A stretch of DNA of 64,000 nt from contig CANGCK010000007.1 of the NCBI GenBank assembly GCA_947452295.1, forward strand, positions 20,419-84,418, read 5' to 3'. The stretch is from Sphingobacteriia bacterium (GTDB taxonomy: Bacteria > Bacteroidota > Bacteroidia > Chitinophagales > Chitinophagaceae). The position numbers and the translations under genes were made by a program. Shown here in pieces: positions 1-8,612 of the stretch (position 1 is the first letter of the stretch; every line of letters starts with the position of its first letter). Under the pieces are notes generated by a model. It saw only the letters and a program-made list of their open reading frames with translations, made no database searches and had not been told where the DNA came from.

Positions 1-1359
1 AATAAAAAGGCGAAAGATTTCTTTCAAAATGAATTTGCCGACGAAGTACCCGATTCAACTATAAAACCTATTCAGCCCATAGAAAATAAGCAAGCTGTGG
101 TAAATGCATTGAATAATAGCAAGTTGTTTCTTTACAAGAAAAAATTTAGTGCCGACAATGTAACTTCCGGATTATCTGGTAATGTTTTGATTAATCGCTA
201 CCAGGCTTATAATGGAGGCACTGGACCTATAAAATTAAACAACGGAAACGACCTTAATTTAGATTTCAAAGTAGGTGTGAATGAGTTATTTGAGGATATA
301 AAATTTATTGCTGGATTTAGATTAGGTACTAATCTGTCCAATAAAGATGTATTAATGTCTTTTCAAAATCAACGTAGAAAAATAGACTGGGGTGTAACCT
401 ATTTTAGAAGTAATATTGACAACTTTTTTAATTGGCGAATTACCAATAAATTGATCACCAATTTATTTCAAGTTAATGCCAAGTACGCAATAGATGAAGT
501 AAGAAGCTTCAGGGCTACAGTAGGATTAAGAATCGATAGGGGAATAGCCAAATCATTTGACAATGCTTACCAGGCACCAAATCCTTATGCATTGGAAATA
601 CCAGATACAGTCTCTAAATTTTTATTAACCAGATTCGAATATGTACATGATAATACCATTAACCCTACTCAAAATATATGGAATGGGTTAAGGTATAAAG
701 CATATATGGATGTAAATATACCCTCCACTAAAACAGCATTGAATAATGGAAAACCTACAATGAACTTTGGTGTAGATGCGAGATATTACCATAAAATATA
801 TCGCAATTTTATTTGGGCGGGAAGGGCATCGGCAGACTTTTCATGGGGTGCTCAAAAAATAATCTATTATTTAGGTGGCGTTGATGGATGGATAGGGCCT
901 AAGTTTAATAATAACAATACGCCTGCGAATGATCAAACTTATGCTTTTCAGAGCCTAGCTGTAAATATGCGTGGGTATCAGCAAAATGCGTCTAATGGAA
1001 ACAATGCAGTTGTCTTGAACAGTGAATTCCGGTTACCCGTTTTTACTACATTTTTCGATAAGCCAGTTAACAACGCTTTCCTTAGAAATCTGCAATTGGT
1101 TCAGTTTGTAGATTTAGGAACAGCATGGAATGGTAAATACAATGGCATTAAACGTCCTGGTATGGTTGTCTCTGACCCTAATTCCTCTGTAATTGTTAGA
1201 ATTGATGCTGGTGGTTTAGGCCCCTTTGCAGGTGGATATGGATTTGGCGCAAGAAGTATATTAATGGGATACTTCTTAAAGTTTGATGCGGCATGGCCAA
1301 TGAAAGGCATTTTTGCCGGTAAACCATTGTATTATTTCTCTCTTGGATTTGATTTTTAA
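1..1359 (+). CDS. C-terminal part of an outer-membrane beta-barrel protein (Omp85/surface-antigen-like), cut by window edge
   Basis: The reading frame is open from base 1, so the track's GTG start at 97 is an artefact of the window edge and the gene begins outside. The visible 452 residues alternate aromatic and polar residues as in an outer-membrane barrel and end in an aromatic residue (FSLGFDF), typical of BAM substrates. The stretch with MRGYQQN, LNSEFRLPVF and FVDLGTAWNG resembles the conserved end of Omp85/BamA-type barrels, where an (V/M)RGY/F motif sits in loop 6. In Bacteroidota such barrels often end longer proteins with an N-terminal propeller or POTRA part, which cannot be seen here. 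Barrel identity is fairly safe; the exact family and substrate are unknown. A perfect 20-bp inverted repeat follows the stop. Confidence 0.7.
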   Translation, partial: NKKAKDFFQNEFADEVPDSTIKPIQPIENKQAVVNALNNSKLFLYKKKFSADNVTSGLSGNVLINRYQAYNGGTGPIKLNNGNDLNLDFKVGVNELFEDIKFIAGFRLGTNLSNKDVLMSFQNQRRKIDWGVTYFRSNIDNFFNWRITNKLITNLFQVNAKYAIDEVRSFRATVGLRIDRGIAKSFDNAYQAPNPYALEIPDTVSKFLLTRFEYVHDNTINPTQNIWNGLRYKAYMDVNIPSTKTALNNGKPTMNFGVDARYYHKIYRNFIWAGRASADFSWGAQKIIYYLGGVDGWIGPKFNNNNTPANDQTYAFQSLAVNMRGYQQNASNGNNAVVLNSEFRLPVFTTFFDKPVNNAFLRNLQLVQFVDLGTAWNGKYNGIKRPGMVVSDPNSSVIVRIDAGGLGPFAGGYGFGARSILMGYFLKFDAAWPMKGIFAGKPLYYFSLGFDF

Positions 1360-1391
1360 ATACATCCTTAGCTGCTAAATTTTCGTAACCT

Positions 1392-1433
1392 TATATCAAT
1401 TGCTAGTTCAACTTTGAACTAGCAATTGATATA
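1392..1433 (+). terminator. 20-bp perfect inverted repeat, possible terminator
   Basis: Two perfectly complementary 20-base arms (TATATCAATTGCTAGTTCAA and its complement) are separated by two bases, 32 bases after the barrel gene's stop. The stem is AT-rich and no T-run follows, so it is not a textbook intrinsic terminator. It could stop transcription, protect the mRNA end or bind a dimeric protein. Confidence 0.4.
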
Positions 1434-1507
1434 AATATAGTAATATATACAGCTGCTTAGATGCTATTACAACAGTACTATAGTGCCTTTTGATTTTTAA
1501 TTTTTCG

Positions 1508-4000
1508 ATGATGAATTGTGTGTTTAAGTATATCTTATTTCTCGTTTCCTCGATTATTTTAGTAAACAATTGTAAAAGCCAGCCAATTAAATTTTCTGGT
1601 TGGATTAAAGATAAAAAAACGGACGAGCAAATTCCATTTGCCTCTGTAGTATTTAAAAAGTCTGGTAGGGGTCAATTAACAGATTCACTCGGTAAATTTG
1701 AATTCTCGCTTCCCAGTTGTTCTATATATGATACAATTGAAGTTTATAGTGTTGGATATCAGAAGGTCGCTATACCAATAAACGAAATTAAAGACGCCCC
1801 TTTTTTAACTATTTCATTAGAGGTATTAGCTCCTGTTTTTGAAGCTGTTGTTAAAGTGAAGTATAACAGAGCACTGTGGTTTTGGAAAAAAATCATGAAT
1901 AATAAATTTCGCAGCGATAAAAAATACTGGGATAACTATTCCTATGAAATTTATAATAAGTTGGAGATGGATTTAGATAATGTTCATCCAGAAAAACTTG
2001 GTAAAAACAGATTTGTAAAACCATTAAATTTTATTTTTAATTATATCGATTCAAGTTCAGAAACTAAACCCTTTTTGCCGGTCTATTTAACTGAAACACT
2101 CTCCGATTATTATTATCAAAAAGATCCCGAAAAAATTTATGAACAAATCAAAGCAACTAAAACAAACGGAATTGAAAATGAAAGTTTTATTAAAGAATTA
2201 GGCGGTGCTTTTCAAAACATTAATGTCATGAACGGGTTTATTCCTGTATTTAATCTTCAATTTATTAGCCCCTTCCATACAAATGCCGACTTTTATTATA
2301 AATTTAAATTAGCAGACACCGCTTATCTTAATGGAAAACGATTGGTGCATTTATTTTTCTCCGGACGCCGTAAAGGAGAAAACACATTCGTTGGAGATTG
2401 CTGGGTACATGATTCTAGTTTTGCTTTGCATAGAATTACTTTACGTCCATCAAGTGATGCAAACATAAATTTTGTTGAAGATTTTACATTATTGCAAGAA
2501 TTTAGGTTGATTAATGATACAACTTGGTTTTTGTACAAAGATAAATTTGTTGCAAATATTGCTCCGCTAGGTAGTGGAAAATTAGGCTTTAAAGGAAGAA
2601 AAACCACAACGTATAATAATGTATTAGTAAATAATGACCTAATTTTAAATAAGCTTCAGCTGAATAAGAAAAACATTCAGGTTGATTTGTTGGCCGGTAG
2701 CAATAATTTTACAGATTCATTTTGGTTGCAGAAAAGACACGAGCCCTTAAATAAATCAGAAAAAATAGTGTATAATGTATTAGATACACTCAATAAAAAC
2801 GCTACTTATCTTTTTTATAAAGATGCTATAGAAATTTTGGCAAAGGGCACAAAAGATATTGGTAATGTTCGGTTTGGATCTTGGTATTATTGGGTAAGTG
2901 GGAACAAATGGGAAGGACCTCGCTTTAGATTTGATTTGGCTACCAATAAAGGGTTTAGTGACCGATGGAATTTTTCTGGATATGCAGCGTATGGCCTCGA
3001 CGACGAAAAAATGAAAGGGAAAATACAAGCAAAATTTTTGTTGGATAAAGAGTTCTGGAGTTATATATCACTTAGTTATAAAAGTGATATAGACAACAGA
3101 CAATCTTATTATGATCAAATGGGAAATGACAATCTTTTTGCGACAATATTTAGAAGACCTGATATTCCCATTAAATTTCAATTTATTAAAGAAACCAAAA
3201 TAGAATATTTCAGGGAAACCAATTCTGGAATGAGCCTCGAAATTACAGCATCTGATAAAAATTATACTGCTCTTTTAAACTTACCTAGTGTATCAAATTT
3301 TTCATCCTTCAATAAAAATGCATTCCACTCGGTAGAGACATCCATTAAATTCAGGTATGCCTTTCAGGAAAGATTTGTAGAAGATAATTTCAATAGAGTA
3401 AGTTTGGGAAGCAAATACCCTATCGCTGAATTTAAATATTCAAAATCAATTCAAGGGATATTAAATAGCCAGAACGATTACCATAAAATCGACTTTTCTG
3501 TAAAACATAATTTAGGCCTTGCACCTTATGGAAATATATACTGGAATGTGTTTGCTGGCAAAACATTTGGCACAACAACCTATCCTTTTTTAAATATATT
3601 GCCTGGAAATGAATTGTACTATTACAATAAATTTGCTTTTAATTTGATGAATCAATTTGAATATATTGCCGATGGTTATTCAGGATTCAATGTTGAGCAC
3701 ACTGTTGGAAATGGGCTATTTCGCTATATAGGGATTACACGAAAACTAAAGTTTCGACAATTTTGGAATATAAAAGGTATTGTAGCCGGGTTATCAGACA
3801 AAAACAAACAAGTGAATTTTGTAGGCAATTATTTGTATAAGTCATTAAATAATAAAATGTATATAGAGCTTGGTACAGGAGTTGATAACATTCTAAAGTT
3901 TTTTAGAATAGATTTTGTTTGGCGCGTAGCTCCTCAACCGCTTGCATCAGAAAAAATCAAAAATTTCGGAATTTTTGGTAGTTATCGGTTTACTTTTTAA
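1508..4000 (+). CDS. DUF5686 / carboxypeptidase-regulatory-like domain outer-membrane protein
   Basis: The protein is about 830 residues. A hydrophobic signal segment (KYILFLVSSIILVNN) ending near a Cys is followed by a carboxypeptidase-regulatory-like beta-sandwich (roughly residues 25-105: FSGWIKDKKTDEQIPFASV, GQLTDSLGKFEF). A long DUF5686-type region comes next, ending in aromatic-rich strands that look like a C-terminal barrel (final residues GSYRFTF). This order is typical of Bacteroidota surface proteins of unknown function that resemble TonB-receptor architecture without a plug. The track starts at a TTG at 1490; I prefer ATG at 1508 or 1511, directly before the signal sequence. It stands alone, convergent with terC. 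The family call is good; the role is unknown. Confidence 0.8.
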   Translation: MMNCVFKYILFLVSSIILVNNCKSQPIKFSGWIKDKKTDEQIPFASVVFKKSGRGQLTDSLGKFEFSLPSCSIYDTIEVYSVGYQKVAIPINEIKDAPFLTISLEVLAPVFEAVVKVKYNRALWFWKKIMNNKFRSDKKYWDNYSYEIYNKLEMDLDNVHPEKLGKNRFVKPLNFIFNYIDSSSETKPFLPVYLTETLSDYYYQKDPEKIYEQIKATKTNGIENESFIKELGGAFQNINVMNGFIPVFNLQFISPFHTNADFYYKFKLADTAYLNGKRLVHLFFSGRRKGENTFVGDCWVHDSSFALHRITLRPSSDANINFVEDFTLLQEFRLINDTTWFLYKDKFVANIAPLGSGKLGFKGRKTTTYNNVLVNNDLILNKLQLNKKNIQVDLLAGSNNFTDSFWLQKRHEPLNKSEKIVYNVLDTLNKNATYLFYKDAIEILAKGTKDIGNVRFGSWYYWVSGNKWEGPRFRFDLATNKGFSDRWNFSGYAAYGLDDEKMKGKIQAKFLLDKEFWSYISLSYKSDIDNRQSYYDQMGNDNLFATIFRRPDIPIKFQFIKETKIEYFRETNSGMSLEITASDKNYTALLNLPSVSNFSSFNKNAFHSVETSIKFRYAFQERFVEDNFNRVSLGSKYPIAEFKYSKSIQGILNSQNDYHKIDFSVKHNLGLAPYGNIYWNVFAGKTFGTTTYPFLNILPGNELYYYNKFAFNLMNQFEYIADGYSGFNVEHTVGNGLFRYIGITRKLKFRQFWNIKGIVAGLSDKNKQVNFVGNYLYKSLNNKMYIELGTGVDNILKFFRIDFVWRVAPQPLASEKIKNFGIFGSYRFTF

Positions 4001-4003
4001 TAT

Positions 4004-4801
4004 TTATTTAGCCATGTCAGAATATTCTTGATTAAGATCTTCTAAAACGGGCTCTCTTAATTCTACAGGCTTGGTATATTTCTTTCTTAATCGCATATTC
4101 AATAGTTCTACACTAAATGAAAATGCCATCGCAAAATATACATAATTCTTTAGATGTAGTTCATGAGATCCTTCCGCATTCCAGCCTTCTACCAATAAGA
4201 CCAAACCAATCATTACTAAAAAAGACAAAGCCAACATTTTTAGTGTTGGGTGTTTGTGTATAAATGATGAAATAGAAGGACTGAACAAAAACATTACAAT
4301 CATGGCAACTACCACAGCACTGATCATCACTTCTAAATGTTTGGCAGTACCACCAGCAGTGATAATACTATCAAAGCTAAACACCATATCAATCAGAATA
4401 ATTTGTGTTACAGCATTTCCAAAGTTTATTTTTTTTGCAGCTGAACCTGATGCTACTTCTTCTTCTCCCTCTAATTTATGATGTATTTCTTTTACAGTTT
4501 TATAAATTAAAAATAATCCACCACCTAGCATTACCAAGCTGGCTAAATCAAAATCTTTTCCCCATAAACTAAATACCGCAATCCCTTTCTGCGATAAAAG
4601 CCAACTTAAACAGAATAATAATATTGTTCTGGTTATCATTCCTGTAATCATCCACGTAAACCTTGCTTTCGGTTGTAAGGGTTCGGGTAATCTATTCAAA
4701 ATAATACTCACAAAAATCACATTATCAATACCTAAAACAATTTCAAGTAGGGTAAGTACTAAAAAACTAATTAAACTTTCGGTGGTAAAAAGTTGCTCCA
4801 T
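4004..4801 (-). CDS. TerC family integral membrane protein
   Basis: The 265-residue membrane protein has about seven hydrophobic segments. It carries the TerC hallmarks: an N-terminal LEIVLGIDNVIFVSI and a mid-protein IDMVFSFDSIITAGG, whose buried Asp residues are thought to contact a metal ion. TerC/Alx-type proteins are associated with tellurite resistance in plasmid operons, and chromosomal members with manganese or general metal handling, probably as exporters that help metalate secreted proteins. Here it is a lone chromosomal gene with no other ter genes nearby, so a metal-homeostasis role is more likely than tellurite resistance. The gene is convergent with the DUF5686 protein, with only three bases between the two stops. 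Confidence 0.88.
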   Translation of the reverse strand: MEQLFTTESLISFLVLTLLEIVLGIDNVIFVSIILNRLPEPLQPKARFTWMITGMITRTILLFCLSWLLSQKGIAVFSLWGKDFDLASLVMLGGGLFLIYKTVKEIHHKLEGEEEVASGSAAKKINFGNAVTQIILIDMVFSFDSIITAGGTAKHLEVMISAVVVAMIVMFLFSPSISSFIHKHPTLKMLALSFLVMIGLVLLVEGWNAEGSHELHLKNYVYFAMAFSFSVELLNMRLRKKYTKPVELREPVLEDLNQEYSDMAK

Positions 4802-4840
4802 GTAAATTTGGTTATACTAAAAAATTATGTTTAAAAATAG

Positions 4841-5896
4841 TTACTGATTGCTTAAATAGTTACAAATATTTTTTACAATAGAAGGCCCTTCATAAACAAA
4901 TCCAGTCCATACTTGTACCAACGCTGCCCCATTATTCAATCTATCTGCTGCATCTTCGCCTGTAAAAATCCCACCGCTAGATATAATAGCGAGATTATTT
5001 TCTATTTGCCTAGTCAGATAAGCTAATACCTGCGATGAGCGATTAAATAGCGGTTTGCCACTTAAGCCACCCAAGCCAATAGCTTCACTTTTTTTTGAAG
5101 ATACGCTGCTTAAATTAGAACGGTCAATAGTTGTATTCGTAACAACCAATCCGCTTAAATTGATTTCAAATGCCAATGAAATAATATCGTCTAATTGTTC
5201 ATTCGAAAGATCAGGCGCAATTTTTAAAAGTAAGGGTTTGGGGTTAGATTTTCCTATATTGTCGTTCTGAAGTTCGCTAAATATTTTTCTCAAAGCATCT
5301 TTTTCTTGTAAAGCTCTTAACCCCGGCGTATTGGGAGAACTAACATTTACTACAAAATAATCAACTTCGTCAAAAAGCTCATTGAAGCAAATTTTATAAT
5401 CTTGCCAAGCATCTTCGTTGGGGGTTATTTTATTCTTGCCAATATTTCCTCCAACAATCATTTTGCTGAGAGAGATATTTGTATTTGAATCATTCCAGCG
5501 AGCTAAATTTTCTTTAGCAGCATTCACTCCATTGTTATTAAATCCCATCCTATTAATGAGGGCTTTATCATGGGGCAAACGAAATAAACGCGGTTTTTCA
5601 TTGCCATTTTGCGCTTTTGGAGTAACAGTTCCAATCTCTATAAAACCAAAACCTAATGCATCTAGTTCGTTGAGGTATTGGGCATTTTTGTCGAATCCTG
5701 CTCCTAGTCCTATGGGATTGGTAAAATTCAACCCGAATACCTTTTTTTCTAATTGATTAGATTGAAATTGAAATGCATTTCTAATCAGTTGTTGTGAAAA
5801 GGGTATAGAATTAGCCATTTTAAGGCAGTGCATTGAAAAATGATGCACTTTTTCGGGATCAAAATAAAATAGAGCATCTCTTATTAACTGGTACAA
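4841..5896 (-). CDS. pyrD: Quinone-dependent dihydroorotate dehydrogenase (class 2)
   Basis: This enzyme oxidises dihydroorotate to orotate in pyrimidine synthesis and passes electrons to membrane quinone through FMN. The N-terminus (MYQLIRDALFYFDPEKVHH) is the amphipathic membrane and quinone-binding extension specific to class 2. FMN-barrel motifs include GLGAGFDKNAQ, the catalytic-loop segment VNVSSPNTPGLRALQ with its base Ser, and ISSGGIFTGEDA near the C-terminus. The length of 351 residues is normal. The start codon is TTG, because no ATG lies in frame upstream before the family N-terminus. A TAnnTTTG box (5911-5918, minus strand) lies 15 bases ahead, and a 34-bp palindrome overlaps where the -33 region should be. 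Confidence 0.96.
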   Translation of the reverse strand: MYQLIRDALFYFDPEKVHHFSMHCLKMANSIPFSQQLIRNAFQFQSNQLEKKVFGLNFTNPIGLGAGFDKNAQYLNELDALGFGFIEIGTVTPKAQNGNEKPRLFRLPHDKALINRMGFNNNGVNAAKENLARWNDSNTNISLSKMIVGGNIGKNKITPNEDAWQDYKICFNELFDEVDYFVVNVSSPNTPGLRALQEKDALRKIFSELQNDNIGKSNPKPLLLKIAPDLSNEQLDDIISLAFEINLSGLVVTNTTIDRSNLSSVSSKKSEAIGLGGLSGKPLFNRSSQVLAYLTRQIENNLAIISSGGIFTGEDAADRLNNGAALVQVWTGFVYEGPSIVKNICNYLSNQ

Positions 5897-5910
5897 GGGT
5901 ACATTTTTTG

Positions 5911-5918
5911 CAAATTTA
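5911..5918 (-). promoter_or_regulatory. Putative -7 element of pyrD
   Basis: The minus strand reads TAAATTTG, an exact match to the Bacteroidota -7 consensus TAnnTTTG, 15 bases before the TTG start. It predicts a very short leader. No clear -33 TTG is visible; the palindrome at 5932-5965 occupies that region. Confidence 0.5.
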
Positions 5919-5931
5919 CTCCGATTTTTTC

Positions 5932-5965
5932 ACATACCCGTCAGACCATGGTCTGACGGGTATGT
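5932..5965. repeat. 34-bp perfect palindrome, first copy of a dispersed repeat
   Basis: Two 17-base arms (ACATACCCGTCAGACCA) are perfectly complementary with no spacer and centre on CCATGG. The core CCCGTCAGACCATGGTCTGACGG recurs in the same form at 45936-45972. This copy lies in the divergent gap between pyrD and the thiolase gene. It could be a REP-like element or an operator dyad. No flanking coding sequence or target-site duplication suggests an insertion sequence. Confidence 0.85.
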
Positions 5966-6015
5966 TGTTTTAATTAAAAAATTTGGTTGCATAAACAACT
6001 TTTAATCATTTTTAC

Positions 6016-6023
6016 TACATTTG
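6016..6023 (+). promoter_or_regulatory. Putative -7 element of the thiolase gene
   Basis: TACATTTG matches TAnnTTTG exactly and lies 18 bases before the ATG at 6041. No convincing -33 TTG is seen at the expected spacing. Confidence 0.45.
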
Positions 6024-6040
6024 ATTATAAATTAAATGTT

Positions 6041-7216
6041 ATGCAAGAAGCTTTTATAGTTGCCGGATATAGAACTGCTGTTGCTAAAAGTAAAAGAGGG
6101 GGGTTTAGGTTCTTTAGACCAGACGATTTAGCTGTCGAAGTAATTAAGGGTTTAGTAGCTGCTATTCCCCAGTTAGATGTTAAGCGTATAGATGATGTAA
6201 TTGTTGGAAATGCTGTACCCGAAGCAGAACAAGGTTTGCAATTCGGAAGAATTATTGCAGCAAAAGCATTGGGCATTGAAGTGCCCGGTATTACAATTAA
6301 TAGATATTGTGCAAGTGGTTTAGAAAGTATTGCCATGGCTACCGCCAAAATACGAACTGGTATGGCCGAATGTATTATAGCCGGTGGAACAGAAAGCATG
6401 AGCTTAGTGCCAACAGCCGGATGGAAAACAGTACCTTCTTATGCCATCGCCAAAGATGAACCTGATTATTATCTAAGCATGGGTTTAACAGCAGAAGCCG
6501 TGGCACAAGAGTACAATGTTTCTCGAGAAGACCAGGATATTTTTGCGTTTAACTCGCATCAAAAAGCTAAAGTAGCCATTGAAAACGGATACTTTAAAAG
6601 CGGCATCCTTCCAATAACAGTAGAAGAAACCTATGTAAATGAAAAAGGTAAGAAGGCCGTTAAAAATTATATAGTAGATACCGACGAAGGTTTGCGCGCC
6701 GATACTACAGTAGAAGGATTAAGCAAATTAAAACCTGCTTTTTCTGTAACCGGCTCTGTAACCGCTGGTAACTCATCGCAAACCAGTGATGGCGCCTCTT
6801 TTGTATTAGTTATGAGTGAAAGAATGGTGGTAGAATTAGGCATTAAACCAATAGGACGTTTGGTTAACTGCGCATCTGCAGGAGTGCATCCGCGCATTAT
6901 GGGAATTGGCCCGGTTGCTGCAATTCCAAAAGTATTGAAGCAAGCAAATATGAATTTGTCCGATATTGATTTAATTGAATTAAATGAAGCATTTGCTTCC
7001 CAATCATTGGCTGTTATTAGAACACTTGAACTTAATCCCGCAATTGTAAATATAAATGGAGGGGCAATCGCATTGGGGCATCCCCTCGGATGTACAGGAA
7101 GTAAACTAACAGTTCAGTTATTAAATGATATGAAGCGCCTTAATAAAAAATACGGAATGGTGTCTGCTTGTGTAGGTGGCGGACAAGGCATTGCCGGCAT
7201 AATTGAAAATTTGTAA
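6041..7216 (+). CDS. Acetyl-CoA C-acyltransferase (thiolase)
   Basis: The 391-residue thiolase belongs to the family that cleaves 3-ketoacyl-CoA or condenses acyl-CoA units. The nucleophilic Cys is at about residue 90 (INRYCASGLES). The C-terminal motifs NGGAIALGHPLGCTGSK (catalytic His) and SACVGGGQGIAG (second Cys) are intact. I start at ATG 6041 (MQEAFIVAGYRTAV), not the track's 5987, because families begin with this strand and a -7 box lies between the two. The FRFFRPDDLA insertion near the N-terminus is like FadA-type degradative thiolases, so a beta-oxidation role is likely, but no FadB partner is adjacent and a biosynthetic AtoB role cannot be excluded. A strong terminator follows. Confidence 0.93.
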   Translation: MQEAFIVAGYRTAVAKSKRGGFRFFRPDDLAVEVIKGLVAAIPQLDVKRIDDVIVGNAVPEAEQGLQFGRIIAAKALGIEVPGITINRYCASGLESIAMATAKIRTGMAECIIAGGTESMSLVPTAGWKTVPSYAIAKDEPDYYLSMGLTAEAVAQEYNVSREDQDIFAFNSHQKAKVAIENGYFKSGILPITVEETYVNEKGKKAVKNYIVDTDEGLRADTTVEGLSKLKPAFSVTGSVTAGNSSQTSDGASFVLVMSERMVVELGIKPIGRLVNCASAGVHPRIMGIGPVAAIPKVLKQANMNLSDIDLIELNEAFASQSLAVIRTLELNPAIVNINGGAIALGHPLGCTGSKLTVQLLNDMKRLNKKYGMVSACVGGGQGIAGIIENL

Positions 7217-7236
7217 AACGTAATTAATAGATTTTT

Positions 7237-7266
7237 AAAAAACTCCGCTTTTAGCGGAGTTTTTTA
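7237..7266 (+). terminator. Rho-independent terminator after the thiolase gene
   Basis: The stem AAACTCCGCT / AGCGGAGTTT has a short T-rich loop and is followed by a T-run, 20 bases after the stop codon. Confidence 0.85.
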
Positions 7267-7349
7267 TTTTAGTAACCTTTCTTTTTAGATGACTTATGTC
7301 ATATTTTTTTTCCTTTAATCAAAAGAACTTTGTTGTAACATATTATATT

Positions 7350-8204
7350 ATGAACACCATCATTATCCCAACTGATTTTTCTACTACCGCTGCTAATGCT
7401 GCTGAGTTTGCATTGCATTTTGCACAACAGGTTAAAGCTAAAAGAATTTTATTGTTTCATGCATATGAGTTACCTATTGCATTAGATCCTTTAATGCCGG
7501 GTGTACAAATGTTAGAGTTAGATTCATATAAAAACACTGCGCAAGATAATATTATACATTTCCAAGAAAATTTAGCTGCAAAATTCCCTAATACCAATTT
7601 GTTAATCGACACTGTTGTTGAATATGGCTCAATCTCTAACGGATTAGAACAAATTGAAAAAAGAGAAAAAATAGAATTTATCATCATGGGTATCACCGGT
7701 GGTGGCGCTATCGAAGAAACATTAATTGGCAGTAATACAATTTCGGTAGCAAGTTCGTTTGATGTGCCGGTACTTATAATACCTCCAATGGCACATTTTG
7801 TTAAAGTAGAAAATATTATGTTGGCTTGCGATTTTGATCATGCCGATAAATATATACCGGTAGATATCATCCAACAAATGATAGATGATACCAAAGCCAA
7901 ACTGTTGGTGTTTAATCTAGAGGTAGATATGGAAGAATCTAAAAATAATTACCCGGCAAAAGTAATGGGAGAAGGATTTGCAGTGCATAGTGTTTTGCAA
8001 GATTTTAAACCAGAATATTTCTTTTCTAAAAGTGATGAATATGTAGATGGCGTCAATGATTTTGCAGATACGCATAACGTGCAAATGATTATCTCTATGC
8101 CCAAGCGTCATTCTTTTTTTGAAAAACTATTCATTAAAAGCAGAACAAAGAAATTAGCATTCCATACGCATATTCCTTTGTTGGTAATTCATAAGAAAGA
8201 ATAA
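7350..8204 (+). CDS. Tandem-domain universal stress protein (UspA family)
   Basis: The protein has 284 residues from ATG 7350 (MNTIIIPTDFSTTAANAAEF); the upstream 18 codons of the track ORF look like leader. Domain 1 (about residues 1-145) has the UspA fold with an intact ATP-binding G-2x-G-9x-GS motif (GITGGGAIEETLIGSN). Domain 2 (about 150-284) is recognisable by VENIMLACDFDHADKYIP and the closing strand HIPLLVIHKKE, but lacks the glycine motif, so only domain 1 probably binds ATP. Such proteins act in the cytoplasm during stress and stasis; a specific role cannot be read from the sequence. The gene is monocistronic. Confidence 0.9.
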   Translation: MNTIIIPTDFSTTAANAAEFALHFAQQVKAKRILLFHAYELPIALDPLMPGVQMLELDSYKNTAQDNIIHFQENLAAKFPNTNLLIDTVVEYGSISNGLEQIEKREKIEFIIMGITGGGAIEETLIGSNTISVASSFDVPVLIIPPMAHFVKVENIMLACDFDHADKYIPVDIIQQMIDDTKAKLLVFNLEVDMEESKNNYPAKVMGEGFAVHSVLQDFKPEYFFSKSDEYVDGVNDFADTHNVQMIISMPKRHSFFEKLFIKSRTKKLAFHTHIPLLVIHKKE

Positions 8205-8205
8205 G

Positions 8206-8260
8206 TGTGGGTATTCAGAAAGTTATTATAGCTTAAAAAGATAATACCCATATTTTTTTA
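8206..8260. terminator. Possible bidirectional terminator between uspA-like and mntA-like genes
   Basis: GTGGGTATT pairs with AATACCCAT around a 26-base loop and is followed by a T-run on the plus strand. It lies between two convergent genes. The loop is long, so the call is tentative. Confidence 0.4.
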
Positions 8261-8273
8261 AAGTTCTTTTTCT

Positions 8274-8612
8274 TTATACGCTGCTTTTTTGTTCATTTAA
8301 TATCGATTGACAAGAAGTATACAATACTTCATGATGCGCTGCAATATTTTTATGAAAACTTTCGGGTAGCATTGCCCAATCTCTTAATTCAACTAAAATT
8401 GGGATTTGGCTGTCTCTAATTTTCTCGCATAAGTCTATATAAGTTTCCATGGGAATTTTGCTTAAATCGGCACTTCTTACCACTAAATCTAAATCACTTC
8501 CGTCATGTGCACCGCCCTTAACTCGACTTCCATAAGCCCATACTTCAATAGGGATATCGGCAGTATTAAAAATAGCAATTAATCGCTCTTTATCTTTTTC
8601 CCTTAACAACAT
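8274..8612 (-). CDS. mntA: MntA-like minimal nucleotidyltransferase, antitoxin of a type VII HEPN/MNT pair
   Basis: This 112-residue minimal nucleotidyltransferase has the signature GS-x10-DxD exactly (GSRVKGG... with Asp40 and Asp42, residues 28-42), so the metal-binding Asp pair is intact. In characterised HepT-MntA systems the enzyme adds AMP to a Tyr in the HEPN toxin and silences it. The gene begins directly after the stop of the HEPN gene (TAAATG, no gap), so translation is probably coupled. The order, HEPN then MNT, is that of known hepT-mntA operons. A HI0073-type substrate-binding pair is the older name for the same arrangement. The family is secure; toxin-antitoxin activity is inferred. 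Confidence 0.88.
   Translation of the reverse strand: MLLREKDKERLIAIFNTADIPIEVWAYGSRVKGGAHDGSDLDLVVRSADLSKIPMETYIDLCEKIRDSQIPILVELRDWAMLPESFHKNIAAHHEVLYTSCQSILNEQKSSV

Noticed and set aside
4004-4801. Tellurite-resistance island suggested by terC
   Set aside because: No terZABDEF or stress-domain genes are near; a lone chromosomal TerC is better read as a metal-homeostasis protein.
5932-5965. Palindrome as the end of an insertion sequence
   Set aside because: No transposase, second inverted end or target duplication is present around either copy.
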